The notes: generated by a model not told the origin, from the sequence alone. Shown: positions 21,838 through 28,962, counted from the stretch's first letter. The stretch: DNA of 29,102 nt from CAZCEC01 sp964497615 (GCA_964497615.1 CAZCEC010000076.1:1-29102); one strand, 5' to 3'. A program made the numbers and translations.

Positions 21838-22497
21838 ATGGCCCAAGCTGAACTCGATCTCATCGCCGCCCAAGTCAAAGCCTGCACCCTATGCAAGCTC
21901 CACCAGGGCGCCAAGAACGGCGTCCCCGGCGAAGGCCCCGCCGCCGCCGAGATCATGTTCATCGGCGAGGGCCCCGGCTTCCACGAAGACCAGCAGGGCC
22001 GCCCCTTCGTCGGCGCCTCCGGCAAGTTCCTCGAAGAGCTGTTGGCCGCCATCGGCCTCCAGCGCACCGACGTCTTCATCGCCAACGTCGTCAAGCACCG
22101 CCCCCCCGGCAACCGCGACCCCGAGCCGGACGAGATCGCCGCCTGCGCCCTCTTCCTCGACCGCCAGATCGCCGCCCTCAACCCCGTCGTCATCGTCACC
22201 CTCGGCCGCTACTCCATGGCCAAGTTCTTCCCCAACGCCAAGATATCGGCCATCCACGGCCAGGCCCGCCTCGTCAACGGCCGCCTCGTCGTGGCCATGT
22301 TCCACCCTGCCGCTGCCCTCCATCAGCAGTCTCTGCGCCAGACCCTGATTGACGATTTCAAGAAGCTCCCCGGCTACATCGCCCGCGGCAAGCAGGGCCC
22401 CCAGCCCCAGGCCCCCCGCACCGGCCCGCTCGCCCTCCCGCCCAAACCGACAGAAGATGACCAGGACGAAGGCCCTCAGCAGCTAAGTCTGTTCTAG
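21838..22497 (+). CDS. Family-4 (thermostable-type) uracil-DNA glycosylase with a Cys-to-His change
   Basis: A 219-residue glycosylase that removes uracil from DNA. Motif 1 G-E-G-P-G-F-H-E-D-Q-Q-G-R-P-F-V-G and the late motif F-H-P-A-A-A-L mark family 4 (the usual motif 1 reads GEAPG). Members hold a [4Fe-4S] cluster with four Cys. Here C16, C19 and C103 are present, but the third ligand position is His87 (N-V-V-K-H-R-P-P-G-N-R-D-P instead of the usual V-K-C-R-P-P). The C-terminal 30 or so residues are a Pro/Gln-rich tail ending Q-Q-L-S-L-F, which resembles a beta-clamp binding peptide. A strong terminator follows. Confidence 0.93.
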   Translation: MAQAELDLIAAQVKACTLCKLHQGAKNGVPGEGPAAAEIMFIGEGPGFHEDQQGRPFVGASGKFLEELLAAIGLQRTDVFIANVVKHRPPGNRDPEPDEIAACALFLDRQIAALNPVVIVTLGRYSMAKFFPNAKISAIHGQARLVNGRLVVAMFHPAAALHQQSLRQTLIDDFKKLPGYIARGKQGPQPQAPRTGPLALPPKPTEDDQDEGPQQLSLF

Positions 22498-22531
22498 CCC
22501 CTCTGCTTGGCGCACCGCCCCGCTACGTCCT

Positions 22532-22577
22532 ACTCGGACGGGTAGTCAACCCTCTACCCGTCCGAGTGCTTTTTGTT
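22532..22577 (+). terminator. Strong intrinsic terminator after the UDG gene
   Basis: A perfect 14-bp stem, ACTCGGACGGGTAG (22532-22545) with CTACCCGTCCGAGT (22554-22567), has an 8-nt loop and is followed by GCTTTTTGTTT. Confidence 0.92.
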
Positions 22578-22614
22578 TACTCCGAATGGGGTTACGCCTG
22601 GACTTATGTTGCCT

Positions 22615-22620
22615 TATCCT
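22615..22620 (+). promoter_or_regulatory. -10 box (TATCCT) abutting the receiver-like gene
   Basis: TATCCT ends 7 nt before ATG 22628. It is the same arrangement as at the other leaderless candidates in this window. Confidence 0.45.
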
Positions 22621-22627
22621 TTCTCTA

Positions 22628-23068
22628 ATGAAGCTGCGCGACGCGCATCACGGTACCGTGCCGGAGTCTCGCATCGTTGTGCTTTCTTCCCGGACACTCT
22701 TTGCCGAAGGCATCGTCGCAAACCTCCGCCAGAACCTGGCGGCGCACGAGCTTCGGACGTTGGATGCCAACTTGCCGGACGTGATGGAGCAGCTTGCCGC
22801 TCATCAGCCCGGCATCGTCATCCTGGATGCCGCGGACGAAGGCGTGAATGATCGCTGCCTGTTGAATGGCCTGGTGTCTGATCTGCCGGGACTGACCCTT
22901 ATCCGGCTGGACCCACACCAGGGGCGCCTGCAGTTGGTCACCAGCCAGCAGCGCGCCATCGCGCGCATCAGTGATCTCGTGGCGGTCATCAACTCGCTCA
23001 CCCAGCCGGCTCGGGTGAGCAAAGATTCGTCAATGAACAACTCAGATGCAAAGGAGGATACAGTATGA
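22628..23068 (+). CDS. Receiver-like (pseudo-receiver) domain protein
   Basis: A 146-residue protein with the alternating pattern of a CheY-like fold: S-R-I-V-V-L-S-S-R-T-L-F-A-E-G-I-V-A-N-L (strand 1/helix 1), I-V-I-L-D-A-A-D-E-G (strand 3, Asp67), L-T-L-I-R-L-D (strand 4), then a helix ending I-S-D-L-V-A-V-I-N-S-L. The acidic pair after strand 1 is missing (V-L-S-S), so phosphorylation is doubtful. Similarity is by pattern only. ATG 22628 is chosen over an upstream in-frame start at 22586 because a -10 box lies just before it. Its stop overlaps the ATG of the heme lipoprotein, so the two are made together. Confidence 0.6.
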   Translation: MKLRDAHHGTVPESRIVVLSSRTLFAEGIVANLRQNLAAHELRTLDANLPDVMEQLAAHQPGIVILDAADEGVNDRCLLNGLVSDLPGLTLIRLDPHQGRLQLVTSQQRAIARISDLVAVINSLTQPARVSKDSSMNNSDAKEDTV

Positions 23069-24156
23069 GACGTAAGCTGTTATTCGCGATGCTGGTTGTG
23101 CTTGCCGTGCTGCTCGCCGCTTGCGCGGGCGCGGAAGGCCCCGCCGGCCCTGCCGGTCCCGCGGGTCCAGCAGGTCCCGTCGGTCCTGCCGGTCCAGCGG
23201 GCCCAGAAGGTCCTGCCGGCCCAGCCGGCCCCGCTGGTCCAGAAGGTCCTGCCGGTTCAGCCGCTGAGGTGTCGGTGGCTGACCTGAGCTGCACCGAGTG
23301 TCACAACGAAACCACCCTCATCTCGTCCAAGGTGGCGCAGTTCCGCGAGACCTCCGTGCACGGCACCGGCGAGTCCTTCCTCCGCGGTGAGGGCACCGAC
23401 TGCGCCGGCTGCCACGGCACCGAAGGCGCCAAGGCCCGCATCAACGCCGGCCTGCTCCCGCATGATGAGTCGGTCGTCGGCATCGTCAACGTCTCCCCGT
23501 TCGAGTGCCGCACCTGCCACGACATCCATATGACCTACACCTCCGCCGACTGGGCCCTTACCGGCGCTTCCCAGCCGACGCAGATGGAATACACCGCGGG
23601 CACCTTCGACGGCGGCGCCGGCAACCTGTGCGCCAACTGCCACCAGATCCGCAACGAAGCGCCCACCGCCACCGACGGCAATGTGACCATCACCTCTTCC
23701 CGCTTCGGCACCCACCACGGCGTCGAAGCCCAGATGCTGCTCGGCGAAGGCGGCCTGGGCGTCGAAGGCGCATCCAGCCCGCACTATGAGCTGGTGGAGA
23801 ACACCTGCGTGGCCTGCCACATGGGCGAGGAAGACAGTCACACCTACGAACCCGAAATCGCCCGCTGCCAGGCCTGCCACTCGGATGCCGAGGACTTCGA
23901 CATGAACGGCGTGCAGACCGAAGTCGCCGCCATGCTTGAAGAGCTTAAGGCCGCATTCATCGCGGAAGGCATGATGGACGCCGAAAGCGGTCTGTGGATC
24001 GCCTCCAGTGGCGAGCCTTTGGTCGTGCCTGAGGCCGTCGGCCAGGCGATGTGGAACTACAAGTTCGTGGAAGAAGACCAGAGCATGGGCGTCCACAACA
24101 CGAACTACACCATCGCCCTGCTCGAGGCGGCCAAGGCGGCTCTGGGATTGGAATAG
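23065..24156 (+). CDS. Collagen-like hexaheme c-type cytochrome lipoprotein
   Basis: A 363-residue surface electron-transfer protein. The signal peptide ends at Cys20 (V-L-L-A-A-C). Directly after it, residues 25-63 are 13 uninterrupted G-P-x triplets (GPA, GPV, GPE) of collagen type, then G-S-A. Six C-x-x-C-H heme sites follow: C76 (CTECH), C113 (CAGCH), C148 (CRTCH), C189 (CANCH), C248 (CVACH), C268 (CQACH). Other His residues (H99, H133, H217-H218, H240) could be second axial ligands. The end S-M-G-V-H-N-T-N-Y-T-I-A-L-L-E-A resembles the C-terminal helix of nitrite-reductase-like multihemes, but no catalytic site is claimed. AAAGGAGG lies 6 nt before ATG 23065. The gene overlaps the pseudo-receiver gene by 4 bp. 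Confidence 0.9.
   Translation: MRRKLLFAMLVVLAVLLAACAGAEGPAGPAGPAGPAGPVGPAGPAGPEGPAGPAGPAGPEGPAGSAAEVSVADLSCTECHNETTLISSKVAQFRETSVHGTGESFLRGEGTDCAGCHGTEGAKARINAGLLPHDESVVGIVNVSPFECRTCHDIHMTYTSADWALTGASQPTQMEYTAGTFDGGAGNLCANCHQIRNEAPTATDGNVTITSSRFGTHHGVEAQMLLGEGGLGVEGASSPHYELVENTCVACHMGEEDSHTYEPEIARCQACHSDAEDFDMNGVQTEVAAMLEELKAAFIAEGMMDAESGLWIASSGEPLVVPEAVGQAMWNYKFVEEDQSMGVHNTNYTIALLEAAKAALGLE
23139..23268 (+). repeat. In-frame Gly-Pro-X coding repeat
   Basis: Thirteen 9-nt units coding Gly-Pro-(Ala/Val/Glu) with varied synonymous codons (GGCCCCGCC, GGTCCTGCC, GGTCCAGCA). The codon variety shows the repeat is maintained at protein level and is not a fresh DNA expansion. Confidence 0.9.
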
Positions 24157-24185
24157 CACTCCGCTGAAACTCGCTGCCGGTTAGT

Positions 24186-24218
24186 CACAGAGGGCTGGGC
24201 TTACCCCAGCCCTCTGTG
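24186..24218 (+). terminator. Perfect hairpin after the heme lipoprotein gene
   Basis: A 14-bp perfect stem, CACAGAGGGCTGGG (24186-24199) with CCCAGCCCTCTGTG (24205-24218), and a 5-nt loop. No T-tract follows, so it may terminate weakly or protect the 3' end. Confidence 0.65.
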
Positions 24219-24263
24219 CGTCCGACGCTCAGCAGCAGCGCCGGTTCTCGCCGTGCCTCGTGC

Positions 24264-24269
24264 TATACT
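24264..24269 (+). promoter_or_regulatory. Extended -10 box (TGC-TATACT) abutting the alkyltransferase-like gene
   Basis: TATACT preceded by TGC ends 6 nt before ATG 24276, which places the start of transcription on the start codon. Confidence 0.6.
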
Positions 24270-24275
24270 CCGCGT

Positions 24276-24704
24276 ATGGCCTTCTCCACCCCGCCCGACC
24301 CCAAGGCCTACGACGACCGCGTCTACCTCATCGTCCGCGCCATCCCCCCCGGCCGCGTCCTCGCCTACGGCCAGGTCGCCCGCCTCATCCCCCCGCCCGC
24401 CGCCATGCCGCCGGATACTTACCTCAAGCTCGCCCCGCGCTGGGTAGGCAGCGCCATGGCCCACTGCCCCGACGACGTCCCCTGGCAGCGCGTCATCAAC
24501 AGCCAGGGCAAGATCAGCCCGCGCCCCGGCTACGGCGTCCTCGTCCAGCGCAAGTTGTTGGAAGATGAAGGGGTAGTCTTCGACGACCGCGACCGGGTGG
24601 ACTTCAAACGCTACGGCTGGCAGCCCGACCCCGCCTGGCTGGCCGCCAACGGCCTTATCACCTCCGAACCACCCGCCGGTGGGACGCAACAGCAGCTCTT
24701 CTAG
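24276..24704 (+). CDS. Alkyltransferase-like protein (ATL; MGMT homologue lacking the acceptor Cys)
   Basis: A 142-residue homologue of O6-alkylguanine-DNA alkyltransferase. The DNA-binding part is complete (V-Y-L-I-V-R-A-I-P-P-G-R-V-L-A-Y-G-Q-V-A-R-L-I, then the Arg/Asn region R-V-I-N-S-Q-G-K-I-S). The acceptor motif P-C-H-R is replaced by P-W-Q-R (V-P-W-Q-R-V-I-N-S). ATL proteins with Trp here cannot transfer the alkyl group; they bind O6-alkylguanine and hand it to nucleotide excision repair. ATG 24276 follows a -10 box by 6 nt (leaderless pattern). The C-terminus ends G-T-Q-Q-Q-L-F, again resembling a clamp-binding peptide. Confidence 0.9.
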   Translation: MAFSTPPDPKAYDDRVYLIVRAIPPGRVLAYGQVARLIPPPAAMPPDTYLKLAPRWVGSAMAHCPDDVPWQRVINSQGKISPRPGYGVLVQRKLLEDEGVVFDDRDRVDFKRYGWQPDPAWLAANGLITSEPPAGGTQQQLF

Positions 24705-24726
24705 TGACTTCCTGGTCCGCGGCGGT

Positions 24727-25986
24727 ATGGCCTTGCTGACCTCCGCCGTCCTGCTCACCGGCCTCAGCCGTTCACCCGTCCACCCCGACGAAAGCCAGTT
24801 CATCGCCACCAGCTATTACTGGGAGGCCTACTCCACCGGCAATTTCGCCTCCCCCGTCTGGGCTCCCGACTACTGGACCCAAACCCAGCCGCCCCTCACG
24901 CGCTATCTCATCGGCCTCTTCCGATCGCTCGGCGGCTTCACCCCCGCCCAACTCAATCAACCCTGGGATTTCAACCTCGACGCCGCCGGCAACGCCGCCC
25001 TCGGCGCGGTACCCTCGCCCCAACTTCGCTGGTGGTCGCGCCTACCCATGGCCCTGCTATCCTGCCTCGGCTTCCTCATCCTATTTCGCCTCGCCAGCCG
25101 TGCCCTGGGCCTGTGGGTTGGCGCCCTAACCCTCCTCCTCCTGCTGGCCAATCCCTTTGTCGTCACCGCCGTCCGCAACGGAATGGGCGAGGCCCCCCTC
25201 CTAGCCTTTGTCCTCTTTGCCGCTCTCGCCGCCGATGAAGCGTTGCGCCGCTGGCACGCCGCCAACGCCCGCCTTACGCCCGCCGCCCCTCCAGTTCTGA
25301 TGCCCACCCTGGCCTGGTTCGCCGGCCTCGGCCTGGCCTCCGGCCTGGCTGGTTCCGGCAAGCTCAACGGCCTGACCGCCCTGGCCCTGGTTCCCGCCCT
25401 CTGGCCGCGAATCTGGCGTCTCGGTCGCGCCGCCTCGCCCCGCCTGCGCCTCCGCCTCGCCCTGATCGCAGCCCTCATAGCCGGCCTCACCCTCAGCCTC
25501 GTATTCGTCGGCCTCAACCCTTACCTCTACCCTCAGCCGCTGGGCCGCACCGTCCTCCTCCTCCGCCAGCGCGCCTTCGAAATGCACATCCAAATGGCCG
25601 CCTTCCCCGAAGCCGTCTTCGGCTCCCCAGTCGAGCGCGTCCTTGGCGTCGGCCACGCCGTCTTTCAAGACTTCGCCACGCTCTCCTTTACTGGCGCCTG
25701 GCTTCTCAACCTGCCCCTTGCCCTCGCCGGCCTTGTCCTGATGCTCCGCGCCGCCCGCCATTCCCGCCCCCCCATTCCCCGCACCTCCACCGCCCTCACT
25801 CTCATCCTTACCGCCGCCCTCACCGCTGGCCCGTCCCTCCTCACCCCACTCCGCTGGGACCGCTACTTCCTCCTGCCTGTCATCTTCACGACTCTTTACC
25901 TCAGCCTCGCCCTGGTCACCGTCGTACGCCAACTCCTTCGCCACCTCGCCCTCTTTTCGACAACAACCGTCACGCCGCCACCATGA
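24727..25986 (+). CDS. GT-C type polytopic membrane glycosyltransferase (PMT/ArnT-like)
   Basis: A 419-residue integral membrane protein with about ten hydrophobic segments. The first periplasmic loop has P-V-H-P-D-E-S-Q-F-I, the Asp/Glu signature of lipid-phosphate-sugar-dependent GT-C enzymes (protein mannosyltransferase / ArnT superfamily). Further typical parts are Q-T-Q-P-P-L-T-R-Y-L-I-G and A-V-R-N-G-M-G-E-A-P-L-L-A-F. It would transfer a sugar from a polyprenyl-phosphate donor outside the membrane; the acceptor is unknown. An upstream in-frame GTG at 24679 overlaps the ATL gene. I prefer ATG 24727 because the extra codons (TCT TCT AGT) are rare in this GC-rich genome. Confidence 0.82.
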   Translation: MALLTSAVLLTGLSRSPVHPDESQFIATSYYWEAYSTGNFASPVWAPDYWTQTQPPLTRYLIGLFRSLGGFTPAQLNQPWDFNLDAAGNAALGAVPSPQLRWWSRLPMALLSCLGFLILFRLASRALGLWVGALTLLLLLANPFVVTAVRNGMGEAPLLAFVLFAALAADEALRRWHAANARLTPAAPPVLMPTLAWFAGLGLASGLAGSGKLNGLTALALVPALWPRIWRLGRAASPRLRLRLALIAALIAGLTLSLVFVGLNPYLYPQPLGRTVLLLRQRAFEMHIQMAAFPEAVFGSPVERVLGVGHAVFQDFATLSFTGAWLLNLPLALAGLVLMLRAARHSRPPIPRTSTALTLILTAALTAGPSLLTPLRWDRYFLLPVIFTTLYLSLALVTVVRQLLRHLALFSTTTVTPPP

Positions 25987-26114
25987 TGACCCTCTGATGC
26001 CTCCCAGCTTGCGCCTTGCGCGCTGCGCCCCTCACTCCCATTTCGCCGCCTGCCCCTGCCACCCACATCCGCTTGTATGCTCCGCGCACGCGCTTGCGCT
26101 TTCGCCATCACTGG

Positions 26115-26120
26115 TATCAT
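26115..26120 (+). promoter_or_regulatory. Extended -10 box (TGG-TATCAT) abutting wlbA
   Basis: TATCAT preceded by TGG ends 8 nt before ATG 26129. It is the promoter candidate for wlbA-wlbB and possibly wlbC. Confidence 0.5.
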
Positions 26121-26128
26121 AGGCCCCT

Positions 26129-27100
26129 ATGCCCCTCAACTTTGCCCTCACCGGCGTCGCCGGCTACATCGCCCCGCGCCACCTGCGCGCCATCCGCGAC
26201 ACCGGCCACCGCCTCGTCGCCGCCGCCGATCCCCACGACTCCGTCGGCCTGCTGGACCAGTTCGGCTTCGACGTCCGCTACTTCCCCGAGATCGAGCGCT
26301 TCGACCGCCACCTCGAAAAGCTCAAGCGCGGCCCCGCCGATCGGCGAGTCCACTACCTCAGCGTCTGCTCCCCCACCTACCTGCACGACGCTCACTGCCG
26401 CCTGGGCCTGCGCGTCGGCGCGGACGTCATCTGCGAGAAGCCCCTCGTCATCAACCCTTGGAACCTCGACCCCCTTGAAGACCTCGAGCACGAGACCGGC
26501 CGCCGCATCTACACCGTCCTGCAACTGCGCTGCCACCCGCGCCTGCTCGAGCTTCGCCAGCGCCTGGCCGCGGAGCGTGCCGGCCCGCCGCACGAGGTCT
26601 GCCTCACCTACATCACCCCGCGCGGCGCCTGGTATCACAACTCCTGGAAGGGCGCGCCCGACAAGTCCGGCGGCCTCGTCGTCAACGTCGGCATCCACAT
26701 CTTCGACCTGCTCCTGTGGCTCTTCGGCCCCAGCCTCGGCTTCCGCCTCCACCTGAGCGACCCGCGCCGCGCCGCCGGCTTCATCGAATTCGAGCGCGCC
26801 CGCGTCCGCTGGTTCCTCTCCCTGGAGGCCGCCGACCTGCCGCCCGGCGCCGCCACTGCCCAGCGCGCCCTCACCCTCGATGGCGAGCCGGTCGAGTTTA
26901 GCGATGGCTTCACCGACCTGCATACCCGCGTGTATGCCGCCATCCTGGAAGGCCGCGGCCTGGGCCTCGCCGATGCCCGCCCTGCCATCCAGCTCGCCCA
27001 CGCCCTGCGCCACGCCGCCCTCGCGCCGGGCGATGGCCTCACCCACCCGGCCCTCCGCGGCGAGGCCCTCGCGCCAGCCTCCTCACCTGCGCCAGCATGA
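26129..27100 (+). CDS. wlbA: UDP-GlcNAc-uronate 3-dehydrogenase (WlbA/WbpB family, Gfo/Idh/MocA)
   Basis: A 323-residue NAD-dependent oxidoreductase. The opening N-F-A-L-T-G-V-A-G-Y-I-A-P-R-H-L-R-A-I and the following D-P-H-D-S-V-G-L, F-D-R-H-L-E-K-L and C-S-P-T-Y-L-H-D-A-H-C-R-L are diagnostic of WlbA. They are followed by the catalytic C-E-K-P-L-V-I-N-P-W-N-L-D and V-N-V-G-I-H-I-F-D-L-L. WlbA oxidises C3 of UDP-N-acetylglucosaminuronic acid. The product is aminated by WlbC and N-acetylated by WlbB, both encoded next. A leaderless-type start is suggested by the -10 box 8 nt upstream. The Pro/Ala tail is short. Its stop overlaps wlbB by 4 bp. Confidence 0.94.
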   Translation: MPLNFALTGVAGYIAPRHLRAIRDTGHRLVAAADPHDSVGLLDQFGFDVRYFPEIERFDRHLEKLKRGPADRRVHYLSVCSPTYLHDAHCRLGLRVGADVICEKPLVINPWNLDPLEDLEHETGRRIYTVLQLRCHPRLLELRQRLAAERAGPPHEVCLTYITPRGAWYHNSWKGAPDKSGGLVVNVGIHIFDLLLWLFGPSLGFRLHLSDPRRAAGFIEFERARVRWFLSLEAADLPPGAATAQRALTLDGEPVEFSDGFTDLHTRVYAAILEGRGLGLADARPAIQLAHALRHAALAPGDGLTHPALRGEALAPASSPAPA

Positions 27101-27717
27101 TCGACTCCACCGCCTTCATTCACCCCAGCGCCTACGTGGACGAACCGGTCGAGATCGGCTCCGGCACCCGCATCTGGCACTTCTGCCACATCCTGCCCAC
27201 TGCCCGCATCGGCGCCAACTGCACCCTCGGCCAGAACGTCATGGTCGCGGGCGGCGTGCGCCTGGGTGACAACGTCAAGGTCCAGAACAACGTCTCCCTC
27301 TACACCGGCGTCGAGCTGGAAGACGATGTCTTCTGCGGCCCGTCGTGCGTGTTCACCAACGTCGTCAATCCCCGCGCCCAAATCGTCCGCCGCGGCGAGT
27401 ACCAGCGCACCCTCGTCCGGCGCGGCGCCACCATCGGCGCCAACGCCACCATCGTCTGCGGCGTCACCGTCGGCCAATACGCCTTCATTGGCGCGGGCGC
27501 CGTCGTCCGCCGCAACGTGCCCGACTATGCCCTCATGCTTGGCGTCCCCGCCCGCCAATCCGGCTGGATGAGCCGCCACGGTTTCCGCCTCGCTCAGCCC
27601 GCCCCCGGCGAGCCCTACCTCTGCCCCCACTCCGGTTGGCGCTACGCCCCCGACCCCTCCGGCATCATGCGCTGCCTCGACTGGCCCGAAGACCGTCCCC
27701 TCCCACTTACCCCGTGA
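27097..27717 (+). CDS. wlbB: UDP-3-amino-GlcNAcA N-acetyltransferase (WlbB/WbpD family)
   Basis: A 206-residue trimeric left-handed beta-helix acetyltransferase. Hexapeptide repeats run from about residue 8 to 155 (V-D-E-P-V-E-I-G-S-G-T-R-I-W-H-F-C-H-I, then I-G-A-N-C-T-L-G-Q-N-V-M-V-A, and V-K-V-Q-N-N-V-S-L-Y-T-G-V). The loop F-T-N-V-V-N-P-R-A carries the conserved Asn-Pro-Arg of WlbB. It would acetylate the 3-amino group with acetyl-CoA. An extra C-terminal segment (residues 175-195) with C-P-H-S-G-W-R-Y and M-R-C-L-D-W looks like a small zinc-ribbon-like tail, seen in some family members. Confidence 0.93.
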   Translation: MIDSTAFIHPSAYVDEPVEIGSGTRIWHFCHILPTARIGANCTLGQNVMVAGGVRLGDNVKVQNNVSLYTGVELEDDVFCGPSCVFTNVVNPRAQIVRRGEYQRTLVRRGATIGANATIVCGVTVGQYAFIGAGAVVRRNVPDYALMLGVPARQSGWMSRHGFRLAQPAPGEPYLCPHSGWRYAPDPSGIMRCLDWPEDRPLPLTP

Positions 27718-27747
27718 CCTCCTCCCACCTCCCTACTATGTTCAGAC

Positions 27748-27840
27748 TTCGTCCTTCGTCTTCCGTCGTTCGTCCCATCGTCAGCTATCTATCTGTCCAA
27801 TCGCGATTCATCCTTCATCCTTCTTCCTTCATCCTTCCCC
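27748..27840. repeat. CGTC words and TTCATCC heptamers filling the wlbB-wlbC gap
   Basis: CTTCGTCCTTCGTCTTCCG, TCGTTCGTCCC, then TTCATCC at 27807-27813 and 27814-27820, a TTCTTCC variant at 27821-27827, TTCATCC at 27828-27834, and TTCCCC directly before ATG 27841. No ribosome site can be seen; the repeat occupies its place. Confidence 0.8.
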
Positions 27841-28962
27841 ATGCCCATCCCATCCCTTGACCTCCACGCCCACCACGCTCCCCTGCGCGCCGAGATCCGC
27901 GCCGCCCTGGACCGCGTCCTCGACTCTCAGCACTTCATCCTCGGCCCCGAGGTCGAAGCCCTCGAAGCCGAACTCGCCGCCTACTGCCAGTGCCGCCACG
28001 CCATCGGCGTCAGCTCCGGCAGCGACGCCCTGCTCGTCGCCCTCATGGCCCTCGGCCTCGGCCCCGGCGACGACGTCATTACCACCTCCTACAGCTTCTT
28101 CGCCACCGCCGGCTGCATCGCCCGCCTCGGCGCCCGGCCCATCTTCGTGGATATCGACCCCGCCACCCTCAACCTCGACCCCGCCCAGGTTGAGGCCGCC
28201 CTCACCCCCCGCACCCGCGCCCTCATCCCAGTCCACCTCTTCGGCCACCTGGCCGATATGCCCGCCCTGCGCGACCTCGCCCGCCGCCACAACCTCCCTA
28301 TCGTCGAGGATGCCGCCCAGGCCATCGGCGCCGCGGAACACGGCCGCCCCCCCGGCGCACTGGGCGACCTGGCCTGCTACTCCTTCTTCCCCAGCAAGAA
28401 CCTCGGCGGCCTCGGCGATGGCGGCCTCGTCACCACCAACGACGACGATCTCGCCCGCCGCGTGCGCCTCCTGAGGACCCATGGCGCTTCGCCCAAGTAT
28501 TACCACGCCCTCATTGGCGGCAACTTCCGGCTCGATGCCCTGCAAGCCGCCGTCCTGCGCGTCAAGCTGCCCCACCTGGACGGCTGGAACGAGGCCCGCC
28601 GCCGCCACGCCCACAGCTACACCGGCCTGCTCCGCGGCCTGCCCCTCACCCTGCCGGTCGAGCGGCCCGGCTATCGCCACAGCTATCACCAGTACGTCAT
28701 TCGCACCCCCCAGCGCGACGCCCTCCTGGCCCACCTCCGCCGCGAGGAGATTGGCGCCGAAATCTATTACCCGGTCCCCCTCCACCTTCAAGCCTGCTTC
28801 GCCCACCTTGGCTATGCGCCTGGCCAGTGCCCTCACAGCGAAGCCGCCGCCCTGCACTCCCTCGCCCTCCCCATCTACCCGGAGCTCACCGCCGCCCAAC
28901 TCCACACCGTCGCCCTCACCATTCGCCGCTTCTTCGACGGCGCCCCCGCCCCATCCGCCTAG
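27841..28962 (+). CDS. wlbC: UDP-3-keto-GlcNAcA aminotransferase (WlbC/WbpE family, DegT/DnrJ/EryC1)
   Basis: A 373-residue PLP sugar aminotransferase. It has F-I-L-G-P-E-V-E-A-L-E-A-E-L-A, G-V-S-S-G-S-D-A-L-L-V-A-L, the cofactor Asp in V-E-D-A-A-Q-A-I-G-A and the Schiff-base Lys in S-F-F-P-S-K-N-L-G-G-L-G-D-G-G, then H-G-A-S-P-K-Y-Y-H and G-G-N-F-R-L-D-A-L-Q-A. WlbC couples to WlbA, using glutamate. With WlbB this yields UDP-2,3-diacetamido-2,3-dideoxy-glucuronic acid. The first enzyme (UDP-GlcNAc 6-dehydrogenase) and a 2-epimerase are not in the window. The start has no Shine-Dalgarno, and 5' of it are TTCATCC repeats, an unusual setting for an operon gene. Confidence 0.93.
   Translation: MPIPSLDLHAHHAPLRAEIRAALDRVLDSQHFILGPEVEALEAELAAYCQCRHAIGVSSGSDALLVALMALGLGPGDDVITTSYSFFATAGCIARLGARPIFVDIDPATLNLDPAQVEAALTPRTRALIPVHLFGHLADMPALRDLARRHNLPIVEDAAQAIGAAEHGRPPGALGDLACYSFFPSKNLGGLGDGGLVTTNDDDLARRVRLLRTHGASPKYYHALIGGNFRLDALQAAVLRVKLPHLDGWNEARRRHAHSYTGLLRGLPLTLPVERPGYRHSYHQYVIRTPQRDALLAHLRREEIGAEIYYPVPLHLQACFAHLGYAPGQCPHSEAAALHSLALPIYPELTAAQLHTVALTIRRFFDGAPAPSA

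Noticed and set aside
23139..23268. Recent microsatellite expansion in the Gly-Pro-x region
   Set aside because: Synonymous codons differ between units, so the repeat is kept by protein selection, not by new DNA slippage.
24276..24704. Active O6-methylguanine-DNA methyltransferase
   Set aside because: The acceptor Cys of PCHR is Trp (P-W-Q-R), so it cannot transfer the alkyl group to itself.
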